Shown piece by piece: positions 8,866 through 16,078 of a stretch of DNA of 31,657 nt. Under the pieces are notes generated by a model. That model was not told where the DNA came from. It did not search any database and saw only the letters and a list, made by a program, of their open reading frames with translations. Numbering within the stretch: the first letter of the stretch is position 1; each line of letters opens with the position of its first letter. Source of the stretch: Acidobacteriota bacterium (GTDB lineage Bacteria > Acidobacteriota > Terriglobia > Terriglobales > Acidobacteriaceae); assembly GCA_021778315.1 (NCBI GenBank), contig JAJYCQ010000019.1, positions 1 to 31,657 on the forward strand. The letters run 5' to 3'. The position numbers and the translations under genes were made by a program.

Positions 8866-10833
8866 CTACGGCAGCGTCGCCCCATCCGCAACCGGCAAAT
8901 CCAAATGCGACGGATACTTCGCCGACCCATAAATCGACACCGTCTCCGCCTGGTACGCCGCCGCCGGAGCCGTCATGATGTTCTCCACATATGTCTGCGG
9001 ATTGCGGTCATACAGCGGAAACCAGCTCGACTGCACCTCCACCATCATCCGGTGCCCCTTCAGAAACGTGTGGTCGACCCCATGCAGACTCCACTTGTAC
9101 TCCGCCACTTCGCCCGGCTTCACCGGCTCCGGCTCCGTAAAGCTCCTCCGGTACCGCCCCCGCAAAATCTCCTCAGCCACCATCAACTGGTACCCCCCGT
9201 CCGGATACACATCGATCAGTTTCACAATCCAATCCGCATCCGTCCCCGTTGTAGCCGCATACAAATCTGCAACCGCATCGCCCGTCACCGTCACATCACT
9301 CGACAGCACAGGCGTCTCAAAATTTGCCAAGTCCTTCCGCCCGCTCACAAAACTCTGATCCTCCACCAGCCACGTCCGCCACGTCGACCCCTCGCCATAC
9401 GTCGACTGTACCGGCCGATGCCTATACGGCACAGGATCCGCAGGGTCCGCCACATACGCCGCGGCCTTCACTTCATAGTCCCCGGTTGGCGCAGCAAAAC
9501 TCAGCTTGCCCTCAGGCTCCAGGTACGCTCTCTCTTCACGAAACCCCACCTTCGGCGGCCACACCTCATACCGGTGCCACTGGTTCTCTCCCGTCCGAAA
9601 GCTAGCCGTGTCCTTCAGATCGAACCCCGGCTTCCCCTTCAAATAAAACTCGAAAAATGGAGCCTCCAGCTTCGCGCGGTAATACTCGCCCGTCTTCTGC
9701 CCGCCGAACATGACCGTCCCAAACTTCCCACCCAGCTGATCTCCAGGCCCACCCGCCCATCCGCCATGGTTCCACGGTCCCAACACCACGAACACCTTGT
9801 GAAGCGGATCGTTTGGCTTCTCATTTGGACGCAGCGCCGCATACTCCGCCTGCGTCCCCCACATATCTTCCTGGTCCCAATACCCACCCACCTCCAGCGT
9901 CGGAACCTCAGGCTTACCCAGGTGCGGCTCCACAGCCATCGCCTGCCAGAACTTCGTATACGTCGGCTGCGTCAAAAACTTCTCCGCGGTCGGCAGCTTG
10001 CTCATCCCCGCACTCGCAGCCGCTCCCGCGAAGTTCACATGCTGCAAGAAAAAATCGTACTGGTCTTCCTTCGAACTCACGCGAGCATCCGTCTTCTGCG
10101 CCTCCAACTGCTGCACATAGTCGAAGCCATACGTCTCGCGGAACGCCCCATTATGAAAAAAATCATCACCCAGCCAGATGTCCGTCATCGGAGCCTGCGG
10201 GCTGATCGCCTTCACCGCCGGATGCGCATCGATCCCCGCCATCATCGCCAGAAACCCCGGATAGCTGATCCCCAGCACACCCACCTTGCCATCATTGTGC
10301 GGCACATGCGTCAGCAGCCAATCAATGGTGTCGCGCGTATCGGTCGTCTCGTCGACGTCGTTCTTTGTCGTATGCTCCACCACCGGCCGGTTCATCACAA
10401 ACTGCCCACCCGACCCATACCGTCCGCGTATATCCTGCGCGACAAAAATATACCCACTCGTCGCCAGTTCCCGCTTTCCCATCTCCACAGCCGCGGCGTC
10501 GTATCCGTCCACCCCATAGGGCGTGCGAGTCATCAGAAACGGCAGCGCCGCTCCACGCTTCTCGCTCCCCGCCGGCCGCAGAATCACCGTATGCAGCAGC
10601 ACCCCATCGCGCGCCGGAATCATCACCTCTGACCGCACATACTCCGGCCCGTGATAACTCTTCAGTGCCTCAGATACCCGAGCCGTCCGCTCCGCCGCCT
10701 TGTCCGTCGCCGGCGCGGGAATCTGCGCCGTCACCGTAGGAATCGTCGTCGGCAGCGGCGCCGTCTGCGCGCAACTCATACCACCCAGGCCCAGTACCAT
10801 CCCAACCGCCAACGACAGATTCGTTCCGCGCAT
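8866..10833 (-). CDS. CocE/NonD-family serine hydrolase (alpha-amino-acid ester hydrolase / acylase type), secreted
   Basis: Alpha/beta hydrolase of 655 residues with a signal peptide (about 1-22, ending SCAQ). The nucleophile elbow is GISYPG with Ser190. A WDQEDMWG motif at about 319-326 supplies the acid (Asp320 or Asp323), and His356 in GPWNHGGW completes the triad. The Tyr-rich oxyanion segment MTRTPYG (about 101-107) and the C-terminal jelly-roll-like region (YEVWPP onward) fit the X-Pro dipeptidyl-peptidase/CocE fold. Relatives hydrolyse amino-acid esters, glutaryl-amides or cocaine-like esters; here the substrate is open. Start: ATG 10833 has AGGAG seven bases upstream. It lies 54 bases downstream of the CDGSH gene on the same strand, and the gap carries a dispersed repeat. 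Confidence 0.9.
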   Translation of the reverse strand: MRGTNLSLAVGMVLGLGGMSCAQTAPLPTTIPTVTAQIPAPATDKAAERTARVSEALKSYHGPEYVRSEVMIPARDGVLLHTVILRPAGSEKRGAALPFLMTRTPYGVDGYDAAAVEMGKRELATSGYIFVAQDIRGRYGSGGQFVMNRPVVEHTTKNDVDETTDTRDTIDWLLTHVPHNDGKVGVLGISYPGFLAMMAGIDAHPAVKAISPQAPMTDIWLGDDFFHNGAFRETYGFDYVQQLEAQKTDARVSSKEDQYDFFLQHVNFAGAAASAGMSKLPTAEKFLTQPTYTKFWQAMAVEPHLGKPEVPTLEVGGYWDQEDMWGTQAEYAALRPNEKPNDPLHKVFVVLGPWNHGGWAGGPGDQLGGKFGTVMFGGQKTGEYYRAKLEAPFFEFYLKGKPGFDLKDTASFRTGENQWHRYEVWPPKVGFREERAYLEPEGKLSFAAPTGDYEVKAAAYVADPADPVPYRHRPVQSTYGEGSTWRTWLVEDQSFVSGRKDLANFETPVLSSDVTVTGDAVADLYAATTGTDADWIVKLIDVYPDGGYQLMVAEEILRGRYRRSFTEPEPVKPGEVAEYKWSLHGVDHTFLKGHRMMVEVQSSWFPLYDRNPQTYVENIMTAPAAAYQAETVSIYGSAKYPSHLDLPVADGATLP

Positions 10834-10852
10834 TCGCCCGCTCCTGGCTCTT

Positions 10853-10884
10853 CTAATCCCTAATCCCTGTTCCCTACTTCCTGC
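10853..10884. repeat. Dispersed intergenic repeat, copy A
   Basis: This 32-base segment built on CTAATCCCTAATCC matches 11175-11206 at 28 of 32 positions. It fills most of the gap between the CDGSH and hydrolase genes. On the coding strand of its neighbours it is purine-rich. Confidence 0.6.
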
Positions 10885-10887
10885 ACT

Positions 10888-11118
10888 TCACAATCCCGTC
10901 AGATTTCCACCAGGACTCGTCTCACACGTCCAGTTATTGCGCGAATGCGCCCCATCGCAGAACGGGCGCTTGTCGCTCAACCCGCAGCGGCAAAGACTGA
11001 TCGCCGGCTTGCCCGTCAGGTCCCACTCTTTACCGTCCGCATCCTTCAGCACAATGTGCCCTTCCACACGCAGCGGACCATTCGGCCGCACCGTAATATG
11101 AACCACACTCTCAGACAT
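10888..11118 (-). CDS. CDGSH-type iron-sulfur domain protein
   Basis: Small protein of 76 residues that is nearly all one CDGSH zinc-finger-like domain. The 2Fe-2S ligands are visible as Cys43, Cys45, Cys54 and His58 in CRCGLSDKRPFCDGAH, the three-Cys/one-His signature of the mitoNEET family. The residues before it (VRPNGPLRVEG, then DGKEWDLTG) are the usual lead-in of the bacterial stand-alone form. No signal peptide, so cytoplasmic. Likely role: redox or Fe-S cluster handling, known only from the family. It sits between the UBP zinc-finger gene and the hydrolase, all on the minus strand, with repeat-bearing gaps on both sides. Start ATG 11118 is preceded by GGAG in the leader. Confidence 0.93.
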   Translation of the reverse strand: MSESVVHITVRPNGPLRVEGHIVLKDADGKEWDLTGKPAISLCRCGLSDKRPFCDGAHSRNNWTCETSPGGNLTGL

Positions 11119-11174
11119 AGCAACTCCTCCATTGGAGACTCCAGCATAGCAGCGAAGCTTCTAATCTCTCAGCC

Positions 11175-11206
11175 CTAATCCCTAATCACTGTTCCCTCAT
11201 CCCTGC
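11175..11206. repeat. Dispersed intergenic repeat, copy B
   Basis: Matches copy A at 10853-10884 (28/32). It lies between the UBP zinc-finger gene and the CDGSH gene. A TGGCTCTT octamer is found beside both copies, just before copy A and just after copy B. Confidence 0.6.
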
Positions 11207-11217
11207 TCTTTGGCTCT

Positions 11218-11478
11218 TTACCCAAACTCCACCATCACTTCATCCACATAGCACCATCCCCAATCCTCGCCCGGCTCGACCGACCGCATCACCGGATGCT
11301 TCGTCGCATGAAAATGCTTGGTCGCATGCTTGTTCTTCGACGAGTCGCAACACCCCACCTTCCCGCAGATCAAACACTCCCGCAGATGCACCCACGTATC
11401 GCCCATCTTGAGGCACTCCTCGCATCCCCGCGACGAACGCTTCACCGGATTCAAATGATCAAAATGATGACAAGACAT
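11218..11478 (-). CDS. UBP-type zinc finger domain protein
   Basis: Protein of 86 residues consisting of a UBP-type (BUZ) zinc finger. Candidate ligands are Cys3, His4/His5, Cys19, Cys22, Cys35, Cys38, Cys43, Cys44 and several His residues (31, 51, 55, 57, 61). The family run is CEECLKMGDTWVHLRECLIC followed by GKVGCCDSS and spaced His residues to HPVMRSVEPG. In eukaryotes this fold binds the ubiquitin C-terminus. Bacterial stand-alone versions are common but of unknown function. Start: ATG 11478 has GAGG five bases upstream. The longer frame to 11577 runs into an inverted-repeat region and is not believed. No signal peptide. Confidence 0.88.
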   Translation of the reverse strand: MSCHHFDHLNPVKRSSRGCEECLKMGDTWVHLRECLICGKVGCCDSSKNKHATKHFHATKHPVMRSVEPGEDWGWCYVDEVMVEFG

Positions 11479-11493
11479 ATTTCCCTCTCTCAA

Positions 11494-11600
11494 GTTCCAA
11501 GTTGTGCGTTCGAACCTGCAACTTGCGCATTCGAAGTTGCTCTCCGCAACTCTCAGCCGACAAGCCGGCCCTCCCACTACTGCAACTCACAACTTGGAAC
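11494..11600. repeat. Nested inverted-repeat element between rph and the UBP zinc-finger gene
   Basis: A perfect 13-base inverted repeat (GTTCCAAGTTGTG at 11494-11506, complement at 11588-11600) encloses smaller stems: GCAACTT...AAGTTGC (7 bp) and GTTGC...GCAAC (5 bp). The same words (CAACTT/AAGTTG) recur on both arms. It could serve as a terminator for rph or be a REP-like element. No U-tract follows. Confidence 0.6.
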
Positions 11601-11613
11601 GTACAACCAACAC

Positions 11614-12366
11614 CTACAACCCCAGACACGCCATCTGGGCCGCCAGCAACTCCCGAATCCCAGCCTCCGCCACGTCCAGCATCTCGTCCAGCTGCTTGCG
11701 CGAGTACGTTCCCTTCTCCGCCGTAGCCTGTGTCTCCACCAGCCCGCCGCTTGACGTCATCACCACATTCATGTCCACCTCTGCCCGCGAGTCCTCCTCG
11801 TAGGCCAAATCCAGTAGCACCCGTCCATCCACAATCCCCACGCTCGTCGCCGCCACCATCTCCCGCAGAGGGGACTCCTTCAGCGTCCCCGCCTGCTGCA
11901 GCTTCCCCAGCGCCAGAGCCAGAGCCGTACAGGCCCCCGTAATCGCCGCCGTCCGGGTTCCGCCATCCGCCTGCAACACATCGCAATCCAATATCACCGT
12001 CCGCTCACCCAGCAGCTTCATGTCCACAATGCTGCGAAGGCTCCGCCCAATCAGCCTCTGAATCTCATGCGTTCGTCCGCCAATCTTGCCCTTCTCCGCC
12101 TCCCGAGGAGACCTCGTCAGCGTCGCCCGCGGCAGCATCCCATACTCCGCCGTCACCCATCCGCGCCCCGAGTTCCGCATCCATCCCGGAACCCCATTCT
12201 CAATCGTCGCATTGCACAGAACCCTCGTGTGCCCCACTTCAATCAGCACCGAACCCTCTGCCGTCGCCACAAATCCCGGCGTCAACTTCAACACCCGTGC
12301 CTCATCCGCCGCACGTCCACCACTCCGATAAAGCTCAACCACATCAACCTTGCTCATACTGCCCAT
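11614..12366 (-). CDS. rph: Ribonuclease PH
   Basis: 3'-to-5' phosphorolytic exoribonuclease that trims tRNA and other RNA 3' ends, cytoplasmic and ring-forming by family knowledge. The 250-residue length fits the family (about 240-255). Visible motifs are the N-terminal [19 protein letters not shown] region, [14 protein letters not shown], the Arg-rich [20 protein letters not shown] segment, and the phosphate-site region [19 protein letters not shown]. Start: ATG 12366 has a GAGG eight bases upstream in a GGAGGGAGAGG tract. ATG 12357 is too far from it, and the frame to 12438 is unnecessary. It is divergent from the histidine kinase gene. No rdgB, its frequent partner, is adjacent. Confidence 0.96.
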   Translation of the reverse strand: MGSMSKVDVVELYRSGGRAADEARVLKLTPGFVATAEGSVLIEVGHTRVLCNATIENGVPGWMRNSGRGWVTAEYGMLPRATLTRSPREAEKGKIGGRTHEIQRLIGRSLRSIVDMKLLGERTVILDCDVLQADGGTRTAAITGACTALALALGKLQQAGTLKESPLREMVAATSVGIVDGRVLLDLAYEEDSRAEVDMNVVMTSSGGLVETQATAEKGTYSRKQLDEMLDVAEAGIRELLAAQMACLGL

Positions 12367-12673
12367 TATAGGAACCTCTCCCTCCTTCCGCCTCCGAAAT
12401 CCCAAATCGACCCCCGCTGCATCTTGTTGAACCCACAAGAATCCACCTCACACGCAATCCCCGGTACTCCCGTCACCGCCATTCCGCTGCGCTTTGTGAT
12501 ACTGTCCATCGCAGTGGTACTTTATCCCGTCCCGGGAATTGTTGAAGCTTTTTCCCATTTTGCCGATAGAGAGAAAAGAGAATTCAAGGGCTGCCAAGCG
12601 AATCATCCCACTTTGGCACCTACCCAGATCAGTCAATCTCCTATAACCGCACGTCCACAACCCGGAGACCACC
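12367..12673. promoter_or_regulatory. Divergent control region between rph and the histidine kinase
   Basis: No gene is seen here. The best + strand promoter guess is TTGAAG (12542-12547), a 17-base spacer and GATAGA (12565-12570), only moderately close to the sigma-70 consensus, about 100 bases before the kinase. A short stem CTTGT...ACAAG lies near 12424-12440 on the rph side. No sigma-54 type GG-N10-GC element was found. Confidence 0.25.
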
Positions 12674-13672
12674 ATGCAGGCTCACCCTCTGAGCAGTCCA
12701 GCCGCACGGATTACTTCCACGCCTCACCGAACGCAGTCCAACACGTCGCAACAGCCGGCCCTCCCCGCTCCCACCCCCATCCGTCTTCTGCGGACTAACT
12801 CCTCCGTCCCGCGTCCAGACTCCCCTCCGCCCTCGCTGGCGGACACCGTCGGTCTCGCCCACGACGCCGGCAATCTCCTCGCCGCCCTCGGACTCTACTG
12901 CGACCTCCTCCGCGTCCCCGGCGTCCTTCGTCCAGAGCACCAGCACTACGCTACCGAACTCAGCCTTATCTCCGATCGCAGCTCGGCTCTGATCCAGCGT
13001 CTCCTCAGGACCTCCGCCGGGATGCCGCCAGCCTCTTCCCTCGCCGCCAAACCCTCGGTCAGCGACCCGCACGAAGCCCCCGCCTCCGACGCAGCCAACC
13101 ACGCCTCGATCCTGCGCAACCTCGCGCCCGTCCTCCAGAACATCGCCGCTGGCGCAGCCCAGGTCTCTGTAACCTGCCCCACCACGCTCCCGCCCCTCGA
13201 CTTCACCTCCGACATCCTCGAACGCATCACCGTCAACCTGGTGCGCAATGCCGCCGAGGCTCTCCGCATCCAGCGCAAACGAACCGACTCGCCAATCTCT
13301 CCCCATCAAGGCGAGATCCGTGTCTCCCTCGCCATCGACGGTCGCCAACTCCTTCTCACGGTCGAAGACAATGGCCCCGGCATGTACCCCGCCACCGCCG
13401 CCAAATTCCTGCATCCTTCGCCGCTACCCCCACATGCCACCCATGGCCTCGGCCACCGGATCATCCGCGAGCTCGCAACCGCCACCGACGGCCAACTCTC
13501 CATCCGCGTCCTGCCAGGCAGCGGGACCGTCTTCTCGATCCTTTGGCCCATCCCAGCGTCCCTGCGCCACGACTCTCCCGGCCTCGACGCATCGCAGCCC
13601 AGGTCCTCCTCCATCCACTCCTTCCCCTCACCGCAGCCACTCGACAAGGAGCAGGCACGTGCTAACGCTTAA
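12674..13672 (+). CDS. Soluble sensor histidine kinase (HDxxN-type H-box)
   Basis: Protein of 332 residues with no membrane segment and no recognisable sensor domain. After a Pro/Ser-rich N-terminus (1-55) comes a DHp helix with LAHDAGNLLAAL, placing the phospho-acceptor at His63. The HATPase_c domain shows the N box (NLVRNAAEAL, Asn192), G1 (VEDNGPGM, 231-237) and G2 (HGLGHRII, 257-264), with a C-terminal GSGTVFSILWP strand. The C-terminal 40 residues are Ser/Pro-rich. It autophosphorylates with ATP and should pass phosphate to the adjacent response regulator. Start ATG 12674 has GGAG six bases upstream. The sigma-54 activator gene starts before this gene ends, so the two are probably translationally coupled. 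Confidence 0.88.
   Translation: MQAHPLSSPAARITSTPHRTQSNTSQQPALPAPTPIRLLRTNSSVPRPDSPPPSLADTVGLAHDAGNLLAALGLYCDLLRVPGVLRPEHQHYATELSLISDRSSALIQRLLRTSAGMPPASSLAAKPSVSDPHEAPASDAANHASILRNLAPVLQNIAAGAAQVSVTCPTTLPPLDFTSDILERITVNLVRNAAEALRIQRKRTDSPISPHQGEIRVSLAIDGRQLLLTVEDNGPGMYPATAAKFLHPSPLPPHATHGLGHRIIRELATATDGQLSIRVLPGSGTVFSILWPIPASLRHDSPGLDASQPRSSSIHSFPSPQPLDKEQARANA
13646..13661 (+). promoter_or_regulatory. Ribosome binding site and GTG start of the sigma-54 activator
   Basis: AAGGAG at 13646-13651 is followed after seven bases by GTG 13659, inside the last codons of the kinase gene. This fixes the activator start, because no other start near the receiver domain has a comparable site. Confidence 0.75.
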
Positions 13673-15236
13673 GTCCCACGCAACCACCTACGTACGAACG
13701 CCCCTTCGCCCCTCGGACCCACAAACCCCTGCGGCCCTCACCTTCAACGCCCACAGCTTAAACGCAGCCGCCTTTGCCGACAGCAGCGCCGACACCGACC
13801 GCCTCCCTCAGCTGCGAGTCCTCATCGTGGACGACGATGCCCCCATCCGCAACGCCTGTTCCGAGATCGCCGCCAGCCTCGGCTTCACCACCCAGGTCGC
13901 CGACTCCGTTCCCTCCGCCCGCCTCGCCCTCGCCCACAGCTCCGTCGACATCCTTCTGCTCGACCTCAAGCTCCCGGGCGGTGGAGGCCTTGCCCTCCTC
14001 GAAGACCTTCGCATTCAACATCCACAGACCATCGTCGTCATCATGACCGCCTACGCCTCCGTAGACTCCGCGGTCGAATCCATGCGAATCGGGGTCGGAG
14101 ACTATCTCACCAAGCCCTTCACCCTGGACGAGCTCTCCAACACCCTCGCCCGCGCCGCCCAGCGCCGCACCATCGACGTAGAATCCCGCCTCCTTCGTGA
14201 CCGTCTCCGCACCGGCACCGCCTCCGGCATGGGCAATCTCGTCGGCAACTCCCCCGCCATGGAGAAGCTCTACCGCATTCTCTCCAAGGTCGCCAGCACC
14301 ACCCACCCCGTCCTCATCCTCGGCGAGTCCGGCACCGGCAAGGAACTCGTCGCCCACTCCATCCACGCCAATGGCCCCAACGCCCACAAGCCCTTCATCC
14401 CCATCGACTGCGGCTCGATTGTGCCCTCCATGATCGAGTCCGAGCTCTTCGGCTACGTCAAGGGAGCCTTCCCCGGAGCCTCCCGCGCCAAGACCGGCCT
14501 CCTCGCCGCATCTGAGGGAGGCACCCTCTTCTTCGACGAGATCGGCGAGCTCCCCCTCGACCTTCAGGGTCGCCTGCTCCGCGCCATGCAGGACAAGGAG
14601 TTCCGTCCCATCGGCTCCGACCTTGCCACTCCTTTCTCCGCCCGCATCCTCGCCTCCACCACCCGCGATCTCACCACCATGATCGAGACCGGCCGCTTCC
14701 GCAAAGACCTCTACTTCCGCCTCAACGTCGTCAATCTGCGCATCCCCGCCCTCCGCGAGCGCACCTCCGACATACCCCTCCTCGCCGCCCACACCCTCAA
14801 CCGCCTCAGCAACGAGAACGCTCTCAACTACATCTTCGCCGATGACGCCCTCCGTCTCCTCATGGAGTACGACTGGCCCGGCAATGTCCGCGAGCTCGAG
14901 CATGCCATCGAGCGTGCCTGCGCCCTCTCCAGCGGCCCCATCCTGCATATCGGCGACTTCCCCACCCAGATGCAGGACTACCTCTTCCACTCCCAGCAAT
15001 CGCCCCAGCACTTCAACCAGGCCTCCCTCACCGGACCCCACTATGCCCTCTCCGCATCTACTGAACACAGCTCCGTCCGCTCCATCGCCGAGCTCGAAAA
15101 GCAGGCCATTCTCTCCACCATCACCCAGCTCAACGGCGACAAACTGAAGGCCGCCCGCATGCTCGGCATCGGCAAAACCACCCTCTACCGCAAACTCAAG
15201 GAGTACGGCCTCAACGAAGATGCCAGCCTCTCCTAG
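13659..15236 (+). CDS. NtrC-family sigma-54-dependent response regulator with GAFPGA loop
   Basis: Protein of 525 residues. A receiver domain spans about 50-170: acidic pocket VDDD at 57-60, phospho-acceptor Asp102 in LLLDLKLPG, Thr130 and Lys152 (DYLTKPF). An AAA+ sigma-54 interaction domain spans about 190-425: Walker A GESGTGKE at 222-229, Walker B FFDEIGE at 291-297, and the R-finger region FRKDLYFRLNV. A Fis-type helix-turn-helix lies at about 475-515 (KAARMLGIGKTTLYRKLKEYG). The sigma-54 contact loop reads GAFPGA (269-274) instead of GAFTGA, with the conserved Thr replaced by Pro. It overlaps the kinase by 14 bases and is its likely partner. The open frame extends back to 13248, but that part is antiparallel to nothing conserved and lies within the kinase. 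Confidence 0.92.
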   Translation: MLTLKSHATTYVRTPLRPSDPQTPAALTFNAHSLNAAAFADSSADTDRLPQLRVLIVDDDAPIRNACSEIAASLGFTTQVADSVPSARLALAHSSVDILLLDLKLPGGGGLALLEDLRIQHPQTIVVIMTAYASVDSAVESMRIGVGDYLTKPFTLDELSNTLARAAQRRTIDVESRLLRDRLRTGTASGMGNLVGNSPAMEKLYRILSKVASTTHPVLILGESGTGKELVAHSIHANGPNAHKPFIPIDCGSIVPSMIESELFGYVKGAFPGASRAKTGLLAASEGGTLFFDEIGELPLDLQGRLLRAMQDKEFRPIGSDLATPFSARILASTTRDLTTMIETGRFRKDLYFRLNVVNLRIPALRERTSDIPLLAAHTLNRLSNENALNYIFADDALRLLMEYDWPGNVRELEHAIERACALSSGPILHIGDFPTQMQDYLFHSQQSPQHFNQASLTGPHYALSASTEHSSVRSIAELEKQAILSTITQLNGDKLKAARMLGIGKTTLYRKLKEYGLNEDASLS

Positions 15237-15266
15237 GCCCTCAACATCGCCTCTACCTGCCCGTGC

Positions 15267-15290
15267 TTCAGCCTCCCCCAGGAGGCTGAA
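15267..15290 (+). promoter_or_regulatory. Perfect 10-bp stem-loop between activator and third module gene
   Basis: TTCAGCCTCC (15267-15276) pairs perfectly with GGAGGCTGAA (15281-15290) around a CCCA loop. The 3' arm contains an AGGAGG, so the hairpin would hide a ribosome-binding-like sequence. No U-tract follows, so it is not a standard terminator. It could tune expression of the downstream gene or stabilise the mRNA end. Confidence 0.6.
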
Positions 15291-15318
15291 CGCAAGTCCA
15301 GTCCCCCAACATCCCCCG

Positions 15319-15804
15319 ATGCCTTCCTCGATCCTGCTCATCGCTCCCGACGCCTCCGCCCTACCTGTAGCCGAGGCCCTCCGTCTCGACCTTCGCACCG
15401 AGGTCGAATCGACTCCAAGCCGTCGCACTGCCATGGCCTCCCTCCGTCGCCGCGACTTCTCCCTCGTCCTCCTCGATGCGGGCCTCTCCCTCCCCGACGC
15501 CGCCTCCGCCGACCTGCTCTACCAGAACGCCGGATCCGCCCTCATCCTCGAAATCAACTTCGCCATCTCCAGCGCCGACCGCATCGTTCGCCAGGTTCGA
15601 GCGGCCCTCATTCGCCAAACCCACGACCAGGCTCAGGCCCGCTCCGCCGCCTCCTCCTCCCTGCTCAGCGAACTCAACGGCACCCTCGCCAGCCTACTGC
15701 TCGAATCCGAAATGGCTCTCCGCGAGGCCACCCCTGCGCAAGCTCCCCGCCTCCGCCACCTCGTCCAACTCGCCAGCGGCCTCCGCGATCGCCTTCACCC
15801 CTGA
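15319..15804 (+). CDS. Small pseudo-receiver protein with histidine-less DHp-like C-terminus
   Basis: Protein of 161 residues in the kinase/activator operon. Residues 1-97 follow a receiver-like pattern: strand SSILLIAP with Asp11, strand FSLVLLDAGL with Asp53 at the phospho-acceptor position, strand ALILEINF. The second pocket acid and the conserved Lys are not evident. Residues about 113-158 (LLSELNGTLASLLLESEMAL, then RLRHLVQLASGLRDRL) resemble the two DHp helices of HDxxN-type kinases, but the His of the H-box is replaced by Ser/Glu. This suggests a phosphate sink, adaptor or kinase-binding modulator, which is inference. Start ATG 15319 lies after the stem-loop but lacks a clear RBS. ATG 15220, overlapping the activator by 17 bases, is an alternative. 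Confidence 0.65.
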   Translation: MPSSILLIAPDASALPVAEALRLDLRTEVESTPSRRTAMASLRRRDFSLVLLDAGLSLPDAASADLLYQNAGSALILEINFAISSADRIVRQVRAALIRQTHDQAQARSAASSSLLSELNGTLASLLLESEMALREATPAQAPRLRHLVQLASGLRDRLHP

Positions 15805-15841
15805 TCCTGATCCTGACCCTGACCCTGACCCTGACCCTGAC
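15800..15841 (+). repeat. Tandem hexamer repeat, seven copies
   Basis: Seven uninterrupted hexamers: two CCTGAT then five CCTGAC. The first unit contains the TGA stop of the pseudo-receiver gene. Length change here would not alter the protein upstream but would change the spacer before lacD. Confidence 0.95.
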
Positions 15842-16078
15842 AATTGTTTTGGCACTTGCCGTTCTTTCTGTCATTCCCGAAGGGAATCTGCTTCTTACGT
15901 AGACCGGCACGAATCCCAACGAAGTGCGATCACCGCACACCCCATGCGATCCCCACCCTTCGCTAGGTACAATTTTAGTCTGTCTGCGCGCGTTACCTCG
16001 ACGCACCCGGCCACCCGTTTTTCGCATCTATAAAAACCGAACCAACCGAAGCCATACAACCAGCACCCAAGGAGCACG
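15842..16078 (+). promoter_or_regulatory. lacD upstream region with a REP-like hairpin and possible -10 box
   Basis: A 6-bp stem with GAA loop (ATTCCC...GGGAAT, 15873-15887) lies in this gap and looks like a small dispersed palindromic element. A TACAAT at 15968-15973 could be a -10 box, but no good -35 sits at 16-18 bases from it. AAGGAG just before 16079 is the lacD ribosome binding site. Confidence 0.35.

Noticed and set aside
8713..10632. Long frame of 639 codons opposite the serine hydrolase
   Set aside because: Arg/His/Pro-rich shadow; the minus-strand hydrolase has clear catalytic motifs.
13758..15434. Long antisense frame of 558 codons opposite the sigma-54 activator
   Set aside because: Gly/Glu/Val-rich shadow created by C-rich third positions; no domain.
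15850..15870. TGGCAC followed by pyrimidines, resembling a sigma-54 -24/-12 promoter near the sigma-54 activator
   Set aside because: The GC expected at -12 is absent at the right spacing; only the -24 half matches.
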